NCBI RefSeq assembly: GCF_910592395.1
Contig: NW_027020276.1
Coordinates: 1-46,920 of the forward strand
Direction of reading: 5' to 3'
Length of the DNA stretch: 46,920 bases
Source: Lineus longissimus
Lineage: Eukaryota > Nemertea > Pilidiophora > Heteronemertea > Lineidae
Shown: piece by piece, positions 11,501 through 22,471 of the stretch
Layout of the letters: each line of letters begins with the position of its first letter
Position numbering within the stretch: position 1 is the stretch's first letter
Made by a program: the position numbers and the translations under genes
The notes under the pieces: generated by a model
What the model saw: only the letters and a program-made list of their open reading frames with translations
What the model was told of the DNA's origin: nothing
Database searches by the model: none

Positions 11501-11792
11501 CTTTGTGGATAAAATGAGTTACAAAATTACCTTTGCTAACTCATTCTGAGAATGTAACATGTAATTTTATCAACGAACTGTTCTTGCGAGGCATGATAAC
11601 AAAACTTTGGAGCGTGCATCATCTCAATCAGGCAGCGTTGCTATGGTAGTACAGCGTACACACGCCATGCAGTCGGCAATTTTGGCGGGAAAAATAATCT
11701 AGGGATTCCCAACTTCGCTAACACGACCATCCCGGTAACACGACCACTCCGACCACGGTCCCATGAGTGGTCGTGTTACCGGGGTTCCACTG
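8575..11792 (+). mobile_element. pogo/Tigger-type Tc1-mariner transposon
   Basis: The element is 3218 bp with ends CAGTGGAACCCCGGT and its complement, each flanked by TA (8573-8574, 11793-11794). Both ends carry several copies of the subterminal motif CGACCAC. It encodes one transposase on the plus strand. 8575-9472 and 11042-11792 are non-coding flanks of the element. Confidence 0.93.
9473..11041 (+). pseudogene. Tigger transposase with one internal stop
   Basis: The start is taken as the ATG at 9473 (MATIKRKPREM). Domains in order: a Psq/CENP-B N-terminal helix-turn-helix (KEKVELIKSSDGKSQRALAE, about residues 10-55); a CENP-B-type HTH (DRLTYQWFKRVRAANLPVSG through GWLDRFKGRHNI, about 75-140); and the DDE domain with FNMDESGIF and LLLDNAPSHP. 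A TAG at 10397-10399 interrupts LQPLD just where family members usually have Gln, so a single C-to-T change (CAG to TAG) explains it. The same frame continues through GIIKNVK to 11041, about 522 codons overall. The C-terminal 100 residues are acidic. Confidence 0.9.
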
Positions 11793-11822
11793 TATCTATA
11801 CAGGATAAGTTATATTGTTAAC

Positions 11823-11891
11823 CTGCTCCTCACCGGACTTCATCTCATTCAGTATCAACCAGTCATTACCGAATGCCCATTGTCTCGGCAC
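11823..11891 (-). other. Exon-like segment in the Ginger-type core
   Basis: On the minus strand a 23-codon open segment (PRQWAFGNDWLILNEM and following) is preceded by ctttcag and followed by gttaac, so it has an acceptor and a GT donor. It lies downstream of the integrase stop codon. Some Ginger-type proteins carry a Ulp1-like protease after the integrase, and the 'W-L-n' segment recalls the start of that domain, but 23 residues are too few to decide. It may be a relic exon or chance. Confidence 0.25.
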
Positions 11892-11984
11892 CTGAAAGAA
11901 ATAAACAACTGACTGAGACTCAAACCCGAAAATGCCTGAACATACATTTATTTCTGTACCGGTGTAAAAGTAACCCACGACCTA

Positions 11985-12180
11985 CCTAGCTGGAGTCCGC
12001 CGGACTCTAACTCCTGGGAATCTAAGTCCTACGGTCCTGGACGGCTAGGAGCTGGAGTCCTAGGACTTAGGTTACTAGCAACCAATGTCCTTGGACCGTG
12101 ACTCCTTAGGAATGTAGGTCCAAAATCTAGTAATCTCCGTCCTAGGTGGACTTCCATTACTAGAACAAACTAGTATTCCA
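11985..12180. repeat. Degenerate GGAATCTAAGTCC-type repeats, left side
   Basis: Short repeats built on aatctaagtcc, agtcctaggactt and gtcctacggtcctgg are scattered through this stretch. The same word family fills 26620-26800 and 27285-27440 on the other side of the element core. 12181-12477 shows no gene or clear structure. Confidence 0.5.
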
Positions 12181-12477
12181 AGTCCTATGCAAAACTACAG
12201 TAGATTTTCAGGGAAGATACATTACTCTACTCAAAGTGCCTGCACCTAATTTTCATTCGCAGTGAGGTGTTGCAGCTTACCGATTTTCTATGGCAATGGC
12301 TTTTACAATTTCATTTGCCTTGTACTGTACATGTATGTACATAAAGAAATCAACAAGTCATTCTGTTTAACCAGATTCTGTATTTAATGCAAGTATTCAC
12401 AAGGGTTGACATAAATACTAGTATCATACCCTGCTCTTGAATTGGGCTCTCAAATCACTCTGTTTTTAACCAGAATT

Positions 12478-12863
12478 AGTAAGTATCCAAGGTGTCAAGA
12501 CCTCACGCGCACGTTCCGTTGGTATCAAGATATGGGAATGAAAAACGGCAACGAGAATCGTGCTCATGAGGCCCAACACGCAGTATCCGTACGAACCCAA
12601 AAATAGGGTGGGGGGGGGGGGGGTTCCAGGAAGTACCAGTAGTCTGTCCTCTCCAACCCCTACTCCTGCCGGGAGTTGCATTCTGACCTCTCTCCCAACT
12701 GCTGGCGCTTTGTCCTTCCATCCAGCGCTTCAAAAACAGAATGCAAGGAAATGTGGGACTCGCGTGCCAGCGTGACGTCACAACACCTTGGATAAGTAAG
12801 TATCCAAGGTGTCAAGACCTCACGCGCACGTTCCGTTGGTATCAAGATATGGGAATGAAAAAC
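12478..12863 (-). repeat. B1-A2-B2 part of the Ngaro split direct repeats
   Basis: B2 is 12478-12546 and B1 is 12795-12863, both starting agtaagtatccaaggtgt. A2 is 12731-12794, ending acaccttggata and matching A1 at 20218-20281. About 184 bp, including a run of 14 G residues at 12608, separate B2 from A2. Beyond the 64-bp match A1 and A2 continue in diverged but similar sequence, suggesting older homology over a longer stretch. Confidence 0.85.
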
Positions 12864-13498
12864 TCCCACTCCGAGCTCGTGACGATGCTGCCTTGGAGCA
12901 CGAGGCACTGGGCACCCCAGACCGCGGGGGGAGGTCTGTAGATTCCCCTTACTAAAAATCCCAAACCTACAGACCTACCCCAGCGCGTGAAAGCGATCCT
13001 CCACTATGGACGTAACTGAAACAAGTGCTTGTATCTCCACCTATGAGTGCATTAATTTTGTTACCACCCGTACCTGCCGCTGAGATACAAGAAACCAAGA
13101 ACTAAGAAGCTAAGGTGAAACCGTACCTTTATTAACTATTGAAATATTTGGTGCATACCTTTATATTACATGTTACCATTACAGCTATAAATCTCCTGCA
13201 TACCACCATTCTACACCCCCTTCACGACCACCGTTAAAAGAATACGCATTTCGTAAAAGTTCGAAATTGTCCCTGAATTCGGCAATTCCCTATCGCTGAA
13301 GTACGTACTAACTCAGGCTTTCAGTGATACCACTGTGTCCGCTGATCTACGGATGACAATATTACTACGTTTCAACAAATTCTTACGTATAATGACGACA
13401 TTGCGTCCAGACCGCAATTGTTTCGAAATAGCGTAAGTCTTTAAAGGAGGAAATATTACACTTGCTATAAATCATAATGAAGCCGCCAATCACCATAG

Positions 13499-14710
13499 TT
13501 ACAGATTACATTTAGGCAAATTAGACTCATCAAAATACTGTTCCTCAATATTGGACCACGCGAGATGGGATGACGGAGTGGCTAGCGCCCTTGAAGCTAC
13601 CGCAGCCTGCCCAAGCTTATCCTCCCGGGAATAATGGTTTGCACTAGACGCCGACGCCCATCCAACATGTTTCATCAGTAATTGTTGATGATTTTGGGCG
13701 CCGGCATCTCCCAAAACATTTGGGACTAGAGACCTGAGAGAAATTGCACACGCTCCCCTCAGACTGTGAGGCGTTTCTCCTTTGTCGATGCCTAAAGTGA
13801 CCAAATAGGAGCGGAGACGACAATAAATCGTCTGGTATTCTAACGGGCTATTCCTAACAGAGTCCTGCTTCATTGCTCTGAAGAAAAACCCCGCATCTAG
13901 GCTTATACCTAGCTCCCGAGCGGTTGCCAGGTACGTTTCTAAAGCCCTTACCGGACAGATTAACCTGTCTGGATTCCTGAATATGGTGAAAACATTAGGT
14001 TTGTTGACCCTGTGGGTTTTACCCCAAGTATGCTTTATTACGTAACCTCTTCCACCAGGAAGGGCCCTCAGCTCCTGGAATAACATGAGGCCCAAGTCAT
14101 GCGCACGGTCTCCGCCAAAGAACAAAAGCTTGAAAACGGCCTGGTCACGCGCCAAGACAAATCTATGGGTAGCGCTTGCTGACTGCTGCAAATGCCTGTC
14201 AATATACGAGGCAATAATGACTAATTTGGATAGAAACAAAGGCTTAGCTTGCTTCTGCACCACGTGACCCACGCTTTGCTCTATCTGGATCTGCTTCACA
14301 AAAATCTTAACCATGGTGGAGTCGACCGGGTTACCCCCGGGCCCCTGCCAGAAGGACATAACGCCCTTCTCAGTGAATATCGCTTTTAGCTGGGAAACTT
14401 TGTTGATTACAGTCCCAAAAGCTAATTTACGCGGGCAGCCGCAAACCGGTTTGCTATCACCGATTGCCGAGCAATCCCTGTAATGCACAGGAGTTTTACC
14501 CGCCTTATCTTTACAAACCAGGAACATGCAAATCTCTTCCGGCCCACAATCCACTATTGCTTTACCCAGGTGACCTAAAAATTGCTCCAACTCGCATTCC
14601 AACTTTGATTTCTTCCTCTGGTAGGCAGAGGCATGGTTTGCTTCCATCAACTCCCGCACCCTGCCACGCAGGGCGAAGAAATCCGGCACCGGGCCAGTAG
14701 CCCCCTTGCC
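13499..14710 (-). CDS. Tyrosine recombinase of the Ngaro-like element
   Basis: The open frame runs from a splice-acceptor-like site (ctttcag before 14710) to the TAA at 13499-13501, about 400 residues. The C-terminal half has the tyrosine recombinase signature: an Arg in the FGGDRAHDLGLM region, HSLRGACAI (the H-x-x-R pair), then HVGWASASSANHYSR with the conserved His/Trp box and the nucleophilic Tyr. The recombinase would insert the circular DNA intermediate by recombination between short core sites, so no target duplication forms. The frame has no internal stop and this is the best preserved gene of the element. Whether the start is an upstream exon or the ATG at 14689 is unresolved. Confidence 0.85.
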   Translation of the reverse strand, partial: GKGATGPVPDFFALRGRVRELMEANHASAYQRKKSKLECELEQFLGHLGKAIVDCGPEEICMFLVCKDKAGKTPVHYRDCSAIGDSKPVCGCPRKLAFGTVINKVSQLKAIFTEKGVMSFWQGPGGNPVDSTMVKIFVKQIQIEQSVGHVVQKQAKPLFLSKLVIIASYIDRHLQQSASATHRFVLARDQAVFKLLFFGGDRAHDLGLMLFQELRALPGGRGYVIKHTWGKTHRVNKPNVFTIFRNPDRLICPVRALETYLATARELGISLDAGFFFRAMKQDSVRNSPLEYQTIYCRLRSYLVTLGIDKGETPHSLRGACAISLRSLVPNVLGDAGAQNHQQLLMKHVGWASASSANHYSREDKLGQAAVASRALATPSSHLAWSNIEEQYFDESNLPKCNL

Positions 14711-14778
14711 CTGAAAGAGTATAACAAAAGCAACTAAGACTGACTACTATTATCTGAACACTAAACTCGGTAGAACCA

Positions 14779-16832
14779 CTATGACAAAATAAGACGAGCG
14801 GCATACAGGGGCAACTTCAAACCCGACGGTATATATCCCAGCTTAGACGGAGTTTCCACAACGGTTATGTCCCCTTGCATCCCCAACAAAACCATTTGCG
14901 TTTTACCAACGACCTGAGGCCACCACGCCGGCAGTGGCGACTGTTTAGCGACTACGAGGGTCACTTTCAGAGGGGCGTGAGCATTCGTGCAATAAGAAAG
15001 ACACCACACTCGGCGTCATGACCAAAGGCGGGAAGCAGTAGTAATTTTCCGCTGGTAACAAGGTCTGGGCAAACAAGTTCACACCTGACACCCCCGGGAG
15101 AGGCCAGGGAGAATAGTGTCTGAGGGGTTGCCCACTGGAGTTCAACATGACATTAGAGTCTAGGGCCATTAAATCGAAAGAATGGGGACCAAATAACTCC
15201 TCTAGTTTTGCCCAGGTGGATCCCCTAAGCCGCGAGTCTGCTGAGGACAAAACCCTCGATGGCTCGTCCGCCGGATTGCGCTCTGACGGGATGTAAATTA
15301 ACTTCAAGTCACAGTTTAACTCGGAAACCAACCGGAATAGTTCCTTCATCATTGACACTAACCGAAGATCCTTCGCCCCCCGATCTTTCCCATGCAAAGA
15401 CCACAGCGGAATTATCCACCTGGACATCCACCCTTCTGTTTCTTACCCGATCTGGCACTGACTGTAACGTTTTTATCACAGCTTCGGCTTCCTTGAGGTG
15501 AATAGGCCTAGAATCTTGTGCGAGCCAATAATCATGAACCACCTGTTCCGCCCCAATGGATGCACCCCAAGCGAAACCGCTAGCATCCGACGATAGGACA
15601 AGCTGAGTGTGCCGCTCTTGTCTCCAGGGTACCCAATCAGAGTGATGGTCTAAGAAGTTCCAAAATTCAATTTCTTCGCAAAGGTCCCCCGCAATGGATA
15701 TTAACCTGTTGTTTCTCCCAGCTTTACCCACCTCGCGAGCCATAACCCTGATGAAGAGCTTTGCTGCCGGGAACGCCAGGGAAAAGGAAATACACTTCCC
15801 CATCAATTTCTGTAGTAATTTCAGGTGGGCCATCTTGAGGCCCAGTATAAATTCTCTGAGCTCTCTGAAACGAGCCAACTTTTCCGGCGGTATTTCGAAA
15901 CATCTCGCAACCGTGTGCATAATCATCCCTAAATGTTTCAAGGATAGCCGAGGGAACCATAATGATTTGAAACGCTCAATTGTAAAGCCAAGTGCCAAAA
16001 GCGTAGCTGCGTTTAAGAAAATGGATAGGCCTGTCCTCTGGATGGCCGTTGCCCCCCTCCTTACCATTGGGCCTAAGAAACGGTCGTCTAGATACTGGGT
16101 TGTAATTATTCCCCGAGACCTCAAGAATTCTGTGACTTGCATTCCCGTTTTCTGGTACACAAACGGGCTGACTGACCAGCCGAACGGCAACACGGTGTAC
16201 TGAAGGTACCAGCCCCCGAATTCCAAACCGAAATAGGTCTTGGAATCTTCTGTCAGTGAAATACCCATATAGGCCGACTTTTCGTCGGATGAAGCAACGA
16301 AATCGCCAGGCTCGAGGAGGCTAGGAATAATGGGCAAGCCTTCCAAAGAAAAAGGCATGTGTTTCATAAAAAGGTTGAGCAGACGCTCGTCATGACACAG
16401 CCTACTTTTCCTAGAACCTTTGACCATAACTAAAGGCATGACTAGGTGAGGAGGTTCAACTTCCCCCACCTTTCCCACAATTTCTAGGGAGCCATTTCGT
16501 ATCCCTTCTTCGAGCTGCCTGGCGATTTCGTCAGCATACAACTCACAATTCTTGAAATTTGGGAGTACCACTCGAGGAGGTAAGACCGAGTCAAAGTGCT
16601 TTCCCGCAAAATTGCCCTTAAAATGTTGAAAGAAATCATGGACATTGACCTTGTTGAGTATCCAGTCTTTTACCATGAGACCATCGGGGTTGCTATTGTG
16701 ATCCAGTAACCATAACCAATTAGCCGGCTCGCTATGGACCTGACCTGCCGTAAAATTTTTATCGTCTCGGAATGGTAGCCGTGATAGCCTGTCCTCCCAT
16801 TGATAACCTTCCCAATCCCACGTGTGCTTCAA
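14779..16832 (-). pseudogene. Ngaro reverse transcriptase and RNase H, frameshifted
   Basis: The RT frame (16832-15309) contains SRLCHDERLLN, ASSDEKSAYMGISL with a catalytic Asp/Glu region, VLPFGWSVSPFVYQ, and TTQYLDDRFLG with the catalytic Y-L-D-D. RNase H follows: LVLSSDASGFAWGAS, LKEAEAVIKTLQ and VQVDNSAVVFAWERSG. In a G-rich run near 15378 the frame shifts by one, continuing as AKDLRLVSMMKELF through IYIPSERNPADEPSR. A second shift near 14970 leads to AHAPLKVTLVVAKQ and a stop at 14779. Two small indels account for the damage. Confidence 0.87.
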
Positions 16833-17020
16833 AGAATACGAGGGTTTCGCGTCGAGGGGTTGCCTTCATAGTCTATGAATCGGGTCGCACTACGTTCACG
16901 AAGTGCCTTTTCTGGGTCAAAACCGGCGTCCTTTTCCCACTTTGGAACATACTTCTGCAAATGAGAAACGCGAGACATGAAGTACGGATTCTGAAACAAT
17001 CCTGCTTCCGCGTAAACCAA
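16829..17020 (-). pseudogene. N-terminal piece of the Ngaro pol protein
   Basis: A short open frame (VSHLQKYVPKWEKDAGFDP and following) lies directly upstream of the RT frame. It overlaps it in another phase: EGNP is followed in the next frame by DAKPSYSLKHTWDWEG, which leads into the RT. A one-base shift near 16865 separates the two. It is probably the linker between gag and RT. Confidence 0.6.
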
Positions 17021-17391
17021 TCCATGAACAGCTACTGGCTATTAAACTTATAGTTAGACTCTCATTACCTTTCCCCAACGCCGGGAAGACGAAACGGCAC
17101 TTATGTTAACCCGATCGATTTCGTGAGACAAGAATGGGAAGGCAGACCCCCTCAACGCCCATCCCTGGTGGACAAGTCCACAAAAGGGCCACTAAGGAGC
17201 CCCCGGAAATGGGAGAGAAGAGAACCTGCCTGTACGCGTAATATAGCTAAAAAGTACAGTCACCTAAAAATATTAGTAATATTATTATTATATTCCAAAT
17301 GTTCCCCTATCACCGGGAAACTCACTTTTTATGGCCATGAAATGACCCGGGAATCATGAACGAACAACAGATTGACTGCCCCCACCAATTA

Positions 17392-18030
17392 TTATGCCTG
17401 TTTCCCATCTGGATTTTTCCCATCTCTCAGTGGGCAGCCCGACACCCAATGATCGGAGGCGTTACACAAGAAACACGGCCTGGAAGCGGAAGGGGTGGCC
17501 GAGCCACGCCTGAATGCCCCCCTTCCCCTGCCTCGAGATGGCGTGAAATACCTGGATGTCCCCCTGGCCGAGAACTGGGAGATCAGCTGATTCAAAAGCT
17601 GCGCGTTTAAGTTACCCGCGTTCTGCTCCCCGAGATTTTTCTCCGTTTGCTTCGGTTTTGTCTTCTTAAGAACCTTCTTCCACGCATCCACGGCCGACTG
17701 GGCCTTCTTGGCCGAATCAGACCCAACTAGCTTGATCACCAGCCCATGCAGGGCTCCACCCGCATCATTTTCCCGGCAAGCCCTGACGGCCATTTTGTAG
17801 GATTCCTTATCGGCATGATCACTGAAAGTAGCCGCGTCATATAGCGTCTCCATTGCCGCGATCAAGACGGGGTTCGTCGAAGAAGATCTAGCCGCGAGCA
17901 TCCTCACCTGTGCCAAAGCAAGCTCCACATTCCCGGCACCGCCATCCTTTGCCTCTCTTAGCTTCTTTACCTCCTGCTCCAGCTCCTGTAGTCTACCATG
18001 GTCGGTTTCCGTTTCAGCAGAGGCTCCTGA
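17392..18030 (-). CDS. Ngaro gag C-terminal exon with zinc knuckle
   Basis: The segment begins after an acceptor-like cttttctgcag at 18031 and stops at 17392-17394. It opens with a short coiled-coil-like stretch (LQELEQEVKKLREAK), passes a helical domain and an Arg/Gly-rich part (SRGRGRGAFRRG), and ends with a zinc knuckle C-x2-C-x4-H-x4-C (CFLCNASDHWVSGC) as in nucleocapsid proteins. The acceptor suggests that gag is spliced from several exons, a feature reported for some DIRS-type elements. No internal stop. Confidence 0.75.
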   Translation of the reverse strand, partial: SGASAETETDHGRLQELEQEVKKLREAKDGGAGNVELALAQVRMLAARSSSTNPVLIAAMETLYDAATFSDHADKESYKMAVRACRENDAGGALHGLVIKLVGSDSAKKAQSAVDAWKKVLKKTKPKQTEKNLGEQNAGNLNAQLLNQLISQFSARGTSRYFTPSRGRGRGAFRRGSATPSASRPCFLCNASDHWVSGCPLRDGKNPDGKQA

Positions 18031-18426
18031 CTGCAGAAAAGATGGGATACAGTGAGCCGCCCGATAGGCCAGAAACAAATCGGCATGTATCGCTAGACCT
18101 GACCCAGACGGCTATATCAACCCGCCAAGAAGGCGTAGCTTCCTGTGAAACCGTCTCCCACCTAAATACGTCCTCTTATGAGGGTAGAAATTCAGTACTC
18201 TCCATAGGGTATTCATGGGCGTGTGGTCTGCTTAATTCACTTTCCTCTGACACGACCTGGGCGGCTTGGATGTGCCTGCACCAAACGCTTAGACCGATCC
18301 TCGCCGTGCCAAATTCCTGAGCTGGCCTTAGCTCGCTGACTATATGGGCTAAGCTAGATTAGACACCCCTTTAAAACGGGTTGTCTTAGGTGCCCACCCC
18401 CTTGGATGAAAAGGATGTAATAAATT

Positions 18427-19300
18427 CTAGATTACCCTTTTTGTGCCTCTTGGTTCGCTAGTAGGGGTCTTGACCACTGGGCCCTTGGCCATCGCTGACG
18501 CTCCTCCCCCAGGGTCTTTCGCTGCCGTAGACGTTCCCGCCACCGGATCTTTGGTACCAAGGGGCTGGGCTGCGAGCGGGGCCCCCTTATCGTTGGCCTG
18601 AAGGACCATCGCGTGGACAACCCGCCTTCGGCTGCCAATGTCATCATCTAGCCTTGCCAGATCCAACAGCACCTGACGGGAAAAATATAGCATCTTACTA
18701 CTGATCAGCAACAGGGTGAATTTAGACTAAACTACCAGAAGAATTACCAAACGAGAACCGACCCTGGCCATTGCGTTCTTTCTGAGAATGTCAAACGACT
18801 ATAATTATTCGCTGGACTCAATATGTTGCCGACGCGACCTCGAAAGGCCCTCCCTGTCTGTACCACCAGCTGTCGGCCTCTATGCGTCGGAGAGAACCAA
18901 CGACAGTTGCGGCCCTCATTTGCTAGAGGCATATATTCTTTACCTACCTTCGTCTCGTGGCCCATAACTCTTTTGACTTCAGTGTTCAAGTCCTCTGCGG
19001 AATATGATGCCAGGGGGTACTTTCTTGACGGGCTTGCCATATCGGCAACGTCCAAGTCCTCGGGCAGCTCTCGCAAACGATCAAAAATAGGGAGGAAATC
19101 TCTCCCTTTAAGGGAATGACCCTCTCTGAGCCATGTTTTCGCCATTTCCGTGATAAAAAAGAAAATTCTCGTAAGAGTGCTACTGGTGCGTACCAAACCA
19201 GAAGTGCCTTCGCCGCATTCGAAACGCCCTTTCCAATAGGGTTGATGGTCCTAGTTAGGTAATCAGATCGTAACCTCTGACACACGGCCTGAGCGTTCAA
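18427..19300 (-). pseudogene. Ngaro gag N-terminal part, split
   Basis: Two overlapping frames (19300-18986 and 19196-18744) together read as one protein: QAVCQRLRSDYLTRTINPIG, then a shift near 19190, then MAKTWLREGHSLKGRDFLPI and onwards to HETK with a gtaggt donor-like site near 18948. A further open exon (about 18696-18427, LLDLARLDDDIGSRRRVV) follows a tttcccgtcag acceptor and ends with a stop. The order fits a multi-exon gag gene; the frameshift makes this copy defective. 18079-18426 between the exons holds no gene. Confidence 0.55.
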
Positions 19301-19789
19301 GCACTACATGTAACACTTGCTCATATTACGCACTCTGTTACGTCCCTGTCATCACCAGGTTTATTGTATTTGTATAGAGTTTACGCCTTAATCTCCAATT
19401 GAGGGCTTAATATGCTGGAGACCTGCCTCGCCTTTGTCTGCGACCTTTGTTGACCATGAAGACACTATGAAAAAACGCTTGCGAGCGTGACTGGCCACAC
19501 CTCAATGTACGTCTAAGCTAAGCCCAACTAAAGCCATTAGGGAGGTTCCGCACTAGTTTCCAGTACCACCGTATAACCATTACTCCCCGTGGAAAAGAAA
19601 AGAACGCCCTCCCTCTAGACTGAGCCACCGGAATCCCAACCAGCTTCCTAGAGCAGGCCCTTGATAACCCCACCAAAGATTCATTGCGATAATTCCGCAC
19701 CTGATATTAAACCCAATCTTCTAGTGGATGAACGTACTGTACATGTACTAGGTCAGAACCAATATTTAAGTATGACCATGTTCCCTGGA

Positions 19790-20000
19790 CAGTCTGTCTA
19801 TCTCCCGGATAGACTAACCGGCCCCCCGGTAGATTTCCGTCCCCACGAACGGGTACTGTCCCCTGGACAGTCTGTCTATCCCCCGGATAGACTGTCTATC
19901 CCCCGGATAGACTAACCGGCCCGCCGGCACGGTTCCGTCCCCACTGGATGGGTGACTGGCCCACCGGACAGTCTGTCTATCCCCTGGATAGACGGGTTAG
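19790..20000 (-). repeat. Hairpin-forming tandem repeats in the Ngaro leader
   Basis: The palindrome GTCTATCC-ccc-GGATAGAC (or a one-base variant) occurs at 19796-19814, 19874-19892, 19894-19912 and 19975-19993. It is embedded in longer GC-rich repeats that include ggacagtctgtctat and actaaccggcc. The sequence lies between A1 and gag, where a packaging or priming structure would be expected; the role is not known. Confidence 0.7.
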
Positions 20001-20217
20001 CCGGTAAACTCTCCGTGTAGAAGAGCCTCCAGCTGAACCACATTCTGCTTCGAAAATACCACCCGAAACACAATGCGAGAGAGGCATTTCCATGCATACA
20101 TGCCCGGGACAACGTGTACAGACTACGCCGAAAGTCTGCACCAGGCTGCCCTCCAGACATGCACACAAAGAAGCCCTCCTCAAGCAATGGGCTTGAACGA
20201 CCGTTCCGGGCGGCTTC

Positions 20218-20281
20218 CAAAAACAGAATGCAAGGAAATGTGGGACTCGCGTGCCAGCGTGACGTCACAACACCTTGGATA
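20218..20281 (-). repeat. A1 repeat of the Ngaro-like element
   Basis: This 64-bp block ends in acaccttggata at the right edge of the element and is the same as A2 at 12731-12794. On the minus strand it is the 5' terminus. The base following (20282) is host sequence of the Ginger-type core. Confidence 0.85.
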
Positions 20282-22471
20282 GATACATATTGTGGTATTG
20301 ATAATGTGTTGACAGTGACATGAAGACTGGAACGTAGTTTATTTCTTTTCATTCTCAGACGGCCCCTCATGCCATATCTTTAAGTTCGCCCCGTTTATTG
20401 AGGTTTTCAAGTGGATACCATCCTCGTTCGTTAACAAGTATCCCCCGCTCTTGGTCTTGCTCCTTATGACATACGGGCCCAGCCAAGGTAACGCAGATTT
20501 TCCCCCTTTTCGATCCGATCGTACCAAATTTTTCTTCAGGACCTTAGTTCCAACGGGGATATCCTGCAACAAAAAGAAATATGAAGTTTGAGAACAGAAG
20601 TTTGCAATACATGTAAGGTGCCACTTGCCTTAGACAATAGCTTCTTTGCAACATTTCCCTTCTTCAGATCAGTGACGTCATCTTCGCATGGTCAAATGAA
20701 GCAACATTTTCATGAATAATACATGAATACGTTTTGTCTAACACTCACGTTTTGAGAGATCCTCCTCTTGTTGTAATGCGTTTCTTGTCGCCCCTGGGCC
20801 TTCTTGATGTTTTTAAGCACTTTCTGCCCTATAGACTCTCGCATTCTAGTAACTCTCTTATTGACCTCTGCATGTTGTTCACTCCCACTTGGTCGGGGTT
20901 CGTCTGCTTCGGCGTTTCCCTCAGGTTCATCCACATCTTCAGGAAGAATGGGTTCCCTAAAATGAATAATGATTGAACTTGCGCGACACATAATAAGAGT
21001 GATTCAAGGATATTGTAACCACTTATAGCTACACACGCAGCGCTTAAAACAATATTGATAACCAGTTAGTACTTGGAAACTGGTGAGTACATGTCAGAAC
21101 GAATCACTTACTTATTATCAATCTAAGCTGAATTTAAGACTTTTTTGGTGTCAAAAGTTTGGGTCAATTTTCCTTTCCTTTTAGACAACAGAAGACCAAT
21201 AATTACCTGCCATACATGAGGAAAAAGGGAGAAAATCCCGTTGAGGCGTGCTTTGAGGTGTTGTACGCGAACACGACTTGAGGCAATTGGTTCTCCCAGT
21301 CATCACCTGGCTCCATCTTTAGTAGCATTGCTTCCAATGTCTGATTGAAACGTTCTGGAGAAAAAAATACAACAAATGAAGCGAAATTAATTTACGTATA
21401 AAACAGAATTAGAATATGTGGCCTTGTAATGTATTGTCTGCATTTATATAGCGCTTACAAGTTAACCTGCTCAAGTCCTTTACTTACCAGTTAATCCATT
21501 CGACTGAGGGTGGTAAGCCGTGGTTCGGTGGTGCGACATTTCTAAAGCAGTCACTATGCCCTTCACAATCTCGTTGTTGAATTCCCGCCCTTGATCGGAG
21601 ATCAAAACCCTTGCGAAACCAAAACTGAAATAAAGAATACGAATACGGAATTATGTTTTTTTGTGCGTATGTCTATTGATGAACAGTCCTGTCCCTGAGT
21701 AAGGCATGATGGGTTATACTTACATGTAGCTGCCAAAGTAGCGCTAATTTGACTATCGCCTATGTCTTAAGTTATAGTAATGTCTTATGCCTATGTCCTA
21801 TCAACATGATCAAGGAGAAAGGAAAATTATTTATTTGTCTGATTTCATTCTCTATTCATTGTTCAAATTTAGTCTATAAAACTTACCAGAAGAATGACTT
21901 GAAAAGCACCTTCGCAACACCTTCTGCATGTTTTGACGGTAGTGGGTTCGCCTGGGCCCACTTGGAGAAGTAACAGGTCGTCGTGCATATGTATTTATTG
22001 CCATTCCTTGACTCTTCTAGAGGCCCGATAAGATCGATACCAATCTGAAATCACAAAAAGGGGACAAAACGAAAGTAGAGTTAGAACGCAGATAATCAAT
22101 TGTAGCGTCTTGCCCAGTAGGACACCACTGCATTACGAGATATTACATTGGGTGAGGTCACAATCCGTGTTAGAATCACACTAACACCTGATTTTAACAC
22201 CTAACACCAGAGATAACACCAGTTGTGACCTGCTTTGTGTGATCTCTGGATCACACTTGATCTGGGTGTGATCTTTGGGATTAGGTGTCAGGTGTTGGTG
22301 TTAGGTGTTAAAATTGGCAAAGGTGTTACACCTCAAACCCAGCTTGGTGTTTAGGATCAGAAAATCTCTATTCATTTTCCTTTTGAGTTAACACTAACCC
22401 CTAGGGATCAAGCAAGATTGGAGGTCACAACACTTTACACCAACTGTCTTGTCTTCTGTTAATTCTGCAAA

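Larger units (their letters stand above)
12478..20281 (-). mobile_element. Ngaro-like DIRS retrotransposon with split direct repeats
   Basis: Read on the minus strand the element has the order A1 (20281-20218), gag, RT-RNase H, tyrosine recombinase, B1 (12863-12795), A2 (12794-12731), B2 (12546-12478). A1 and A2 are the same 64 bp; B1 and B2 agree over about 69 bp. Every A/B outer edge carries TATCCAAGGTGT, in inverted orientation at the two ends of the element. This split direct repeat layout and a tyrosine recombinase in place of an integrase define Ngaro/PAT-type DIRS elements; no adenine methyltransferase domain was seen, which favours Ngaro. No target duplication is expected or seen. 12864-13498 (3' side) and 19301-20217 (leader) hold no gene. 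Confidence 0.88.

Noticed and set aside
12608-12622. Run of G residues as a programmed slippage site
   Set aside because: It lies between B2 and A2 outside any coding frame; more likely a simple-sequence tract.
12484-12794. Independent 310-bp MITE with TATCCAAGGTGT ends
   Set aside because: Its parts are exactly A2 and B2 of the Ngaro split direct repeats, matching A1 and B1 of the adjacent element.
15694-16203. Plus-strand open frame of 169 codons
   Set aside because: It is antisense to the Ngaro RT and shows no motif; a shadow frame.
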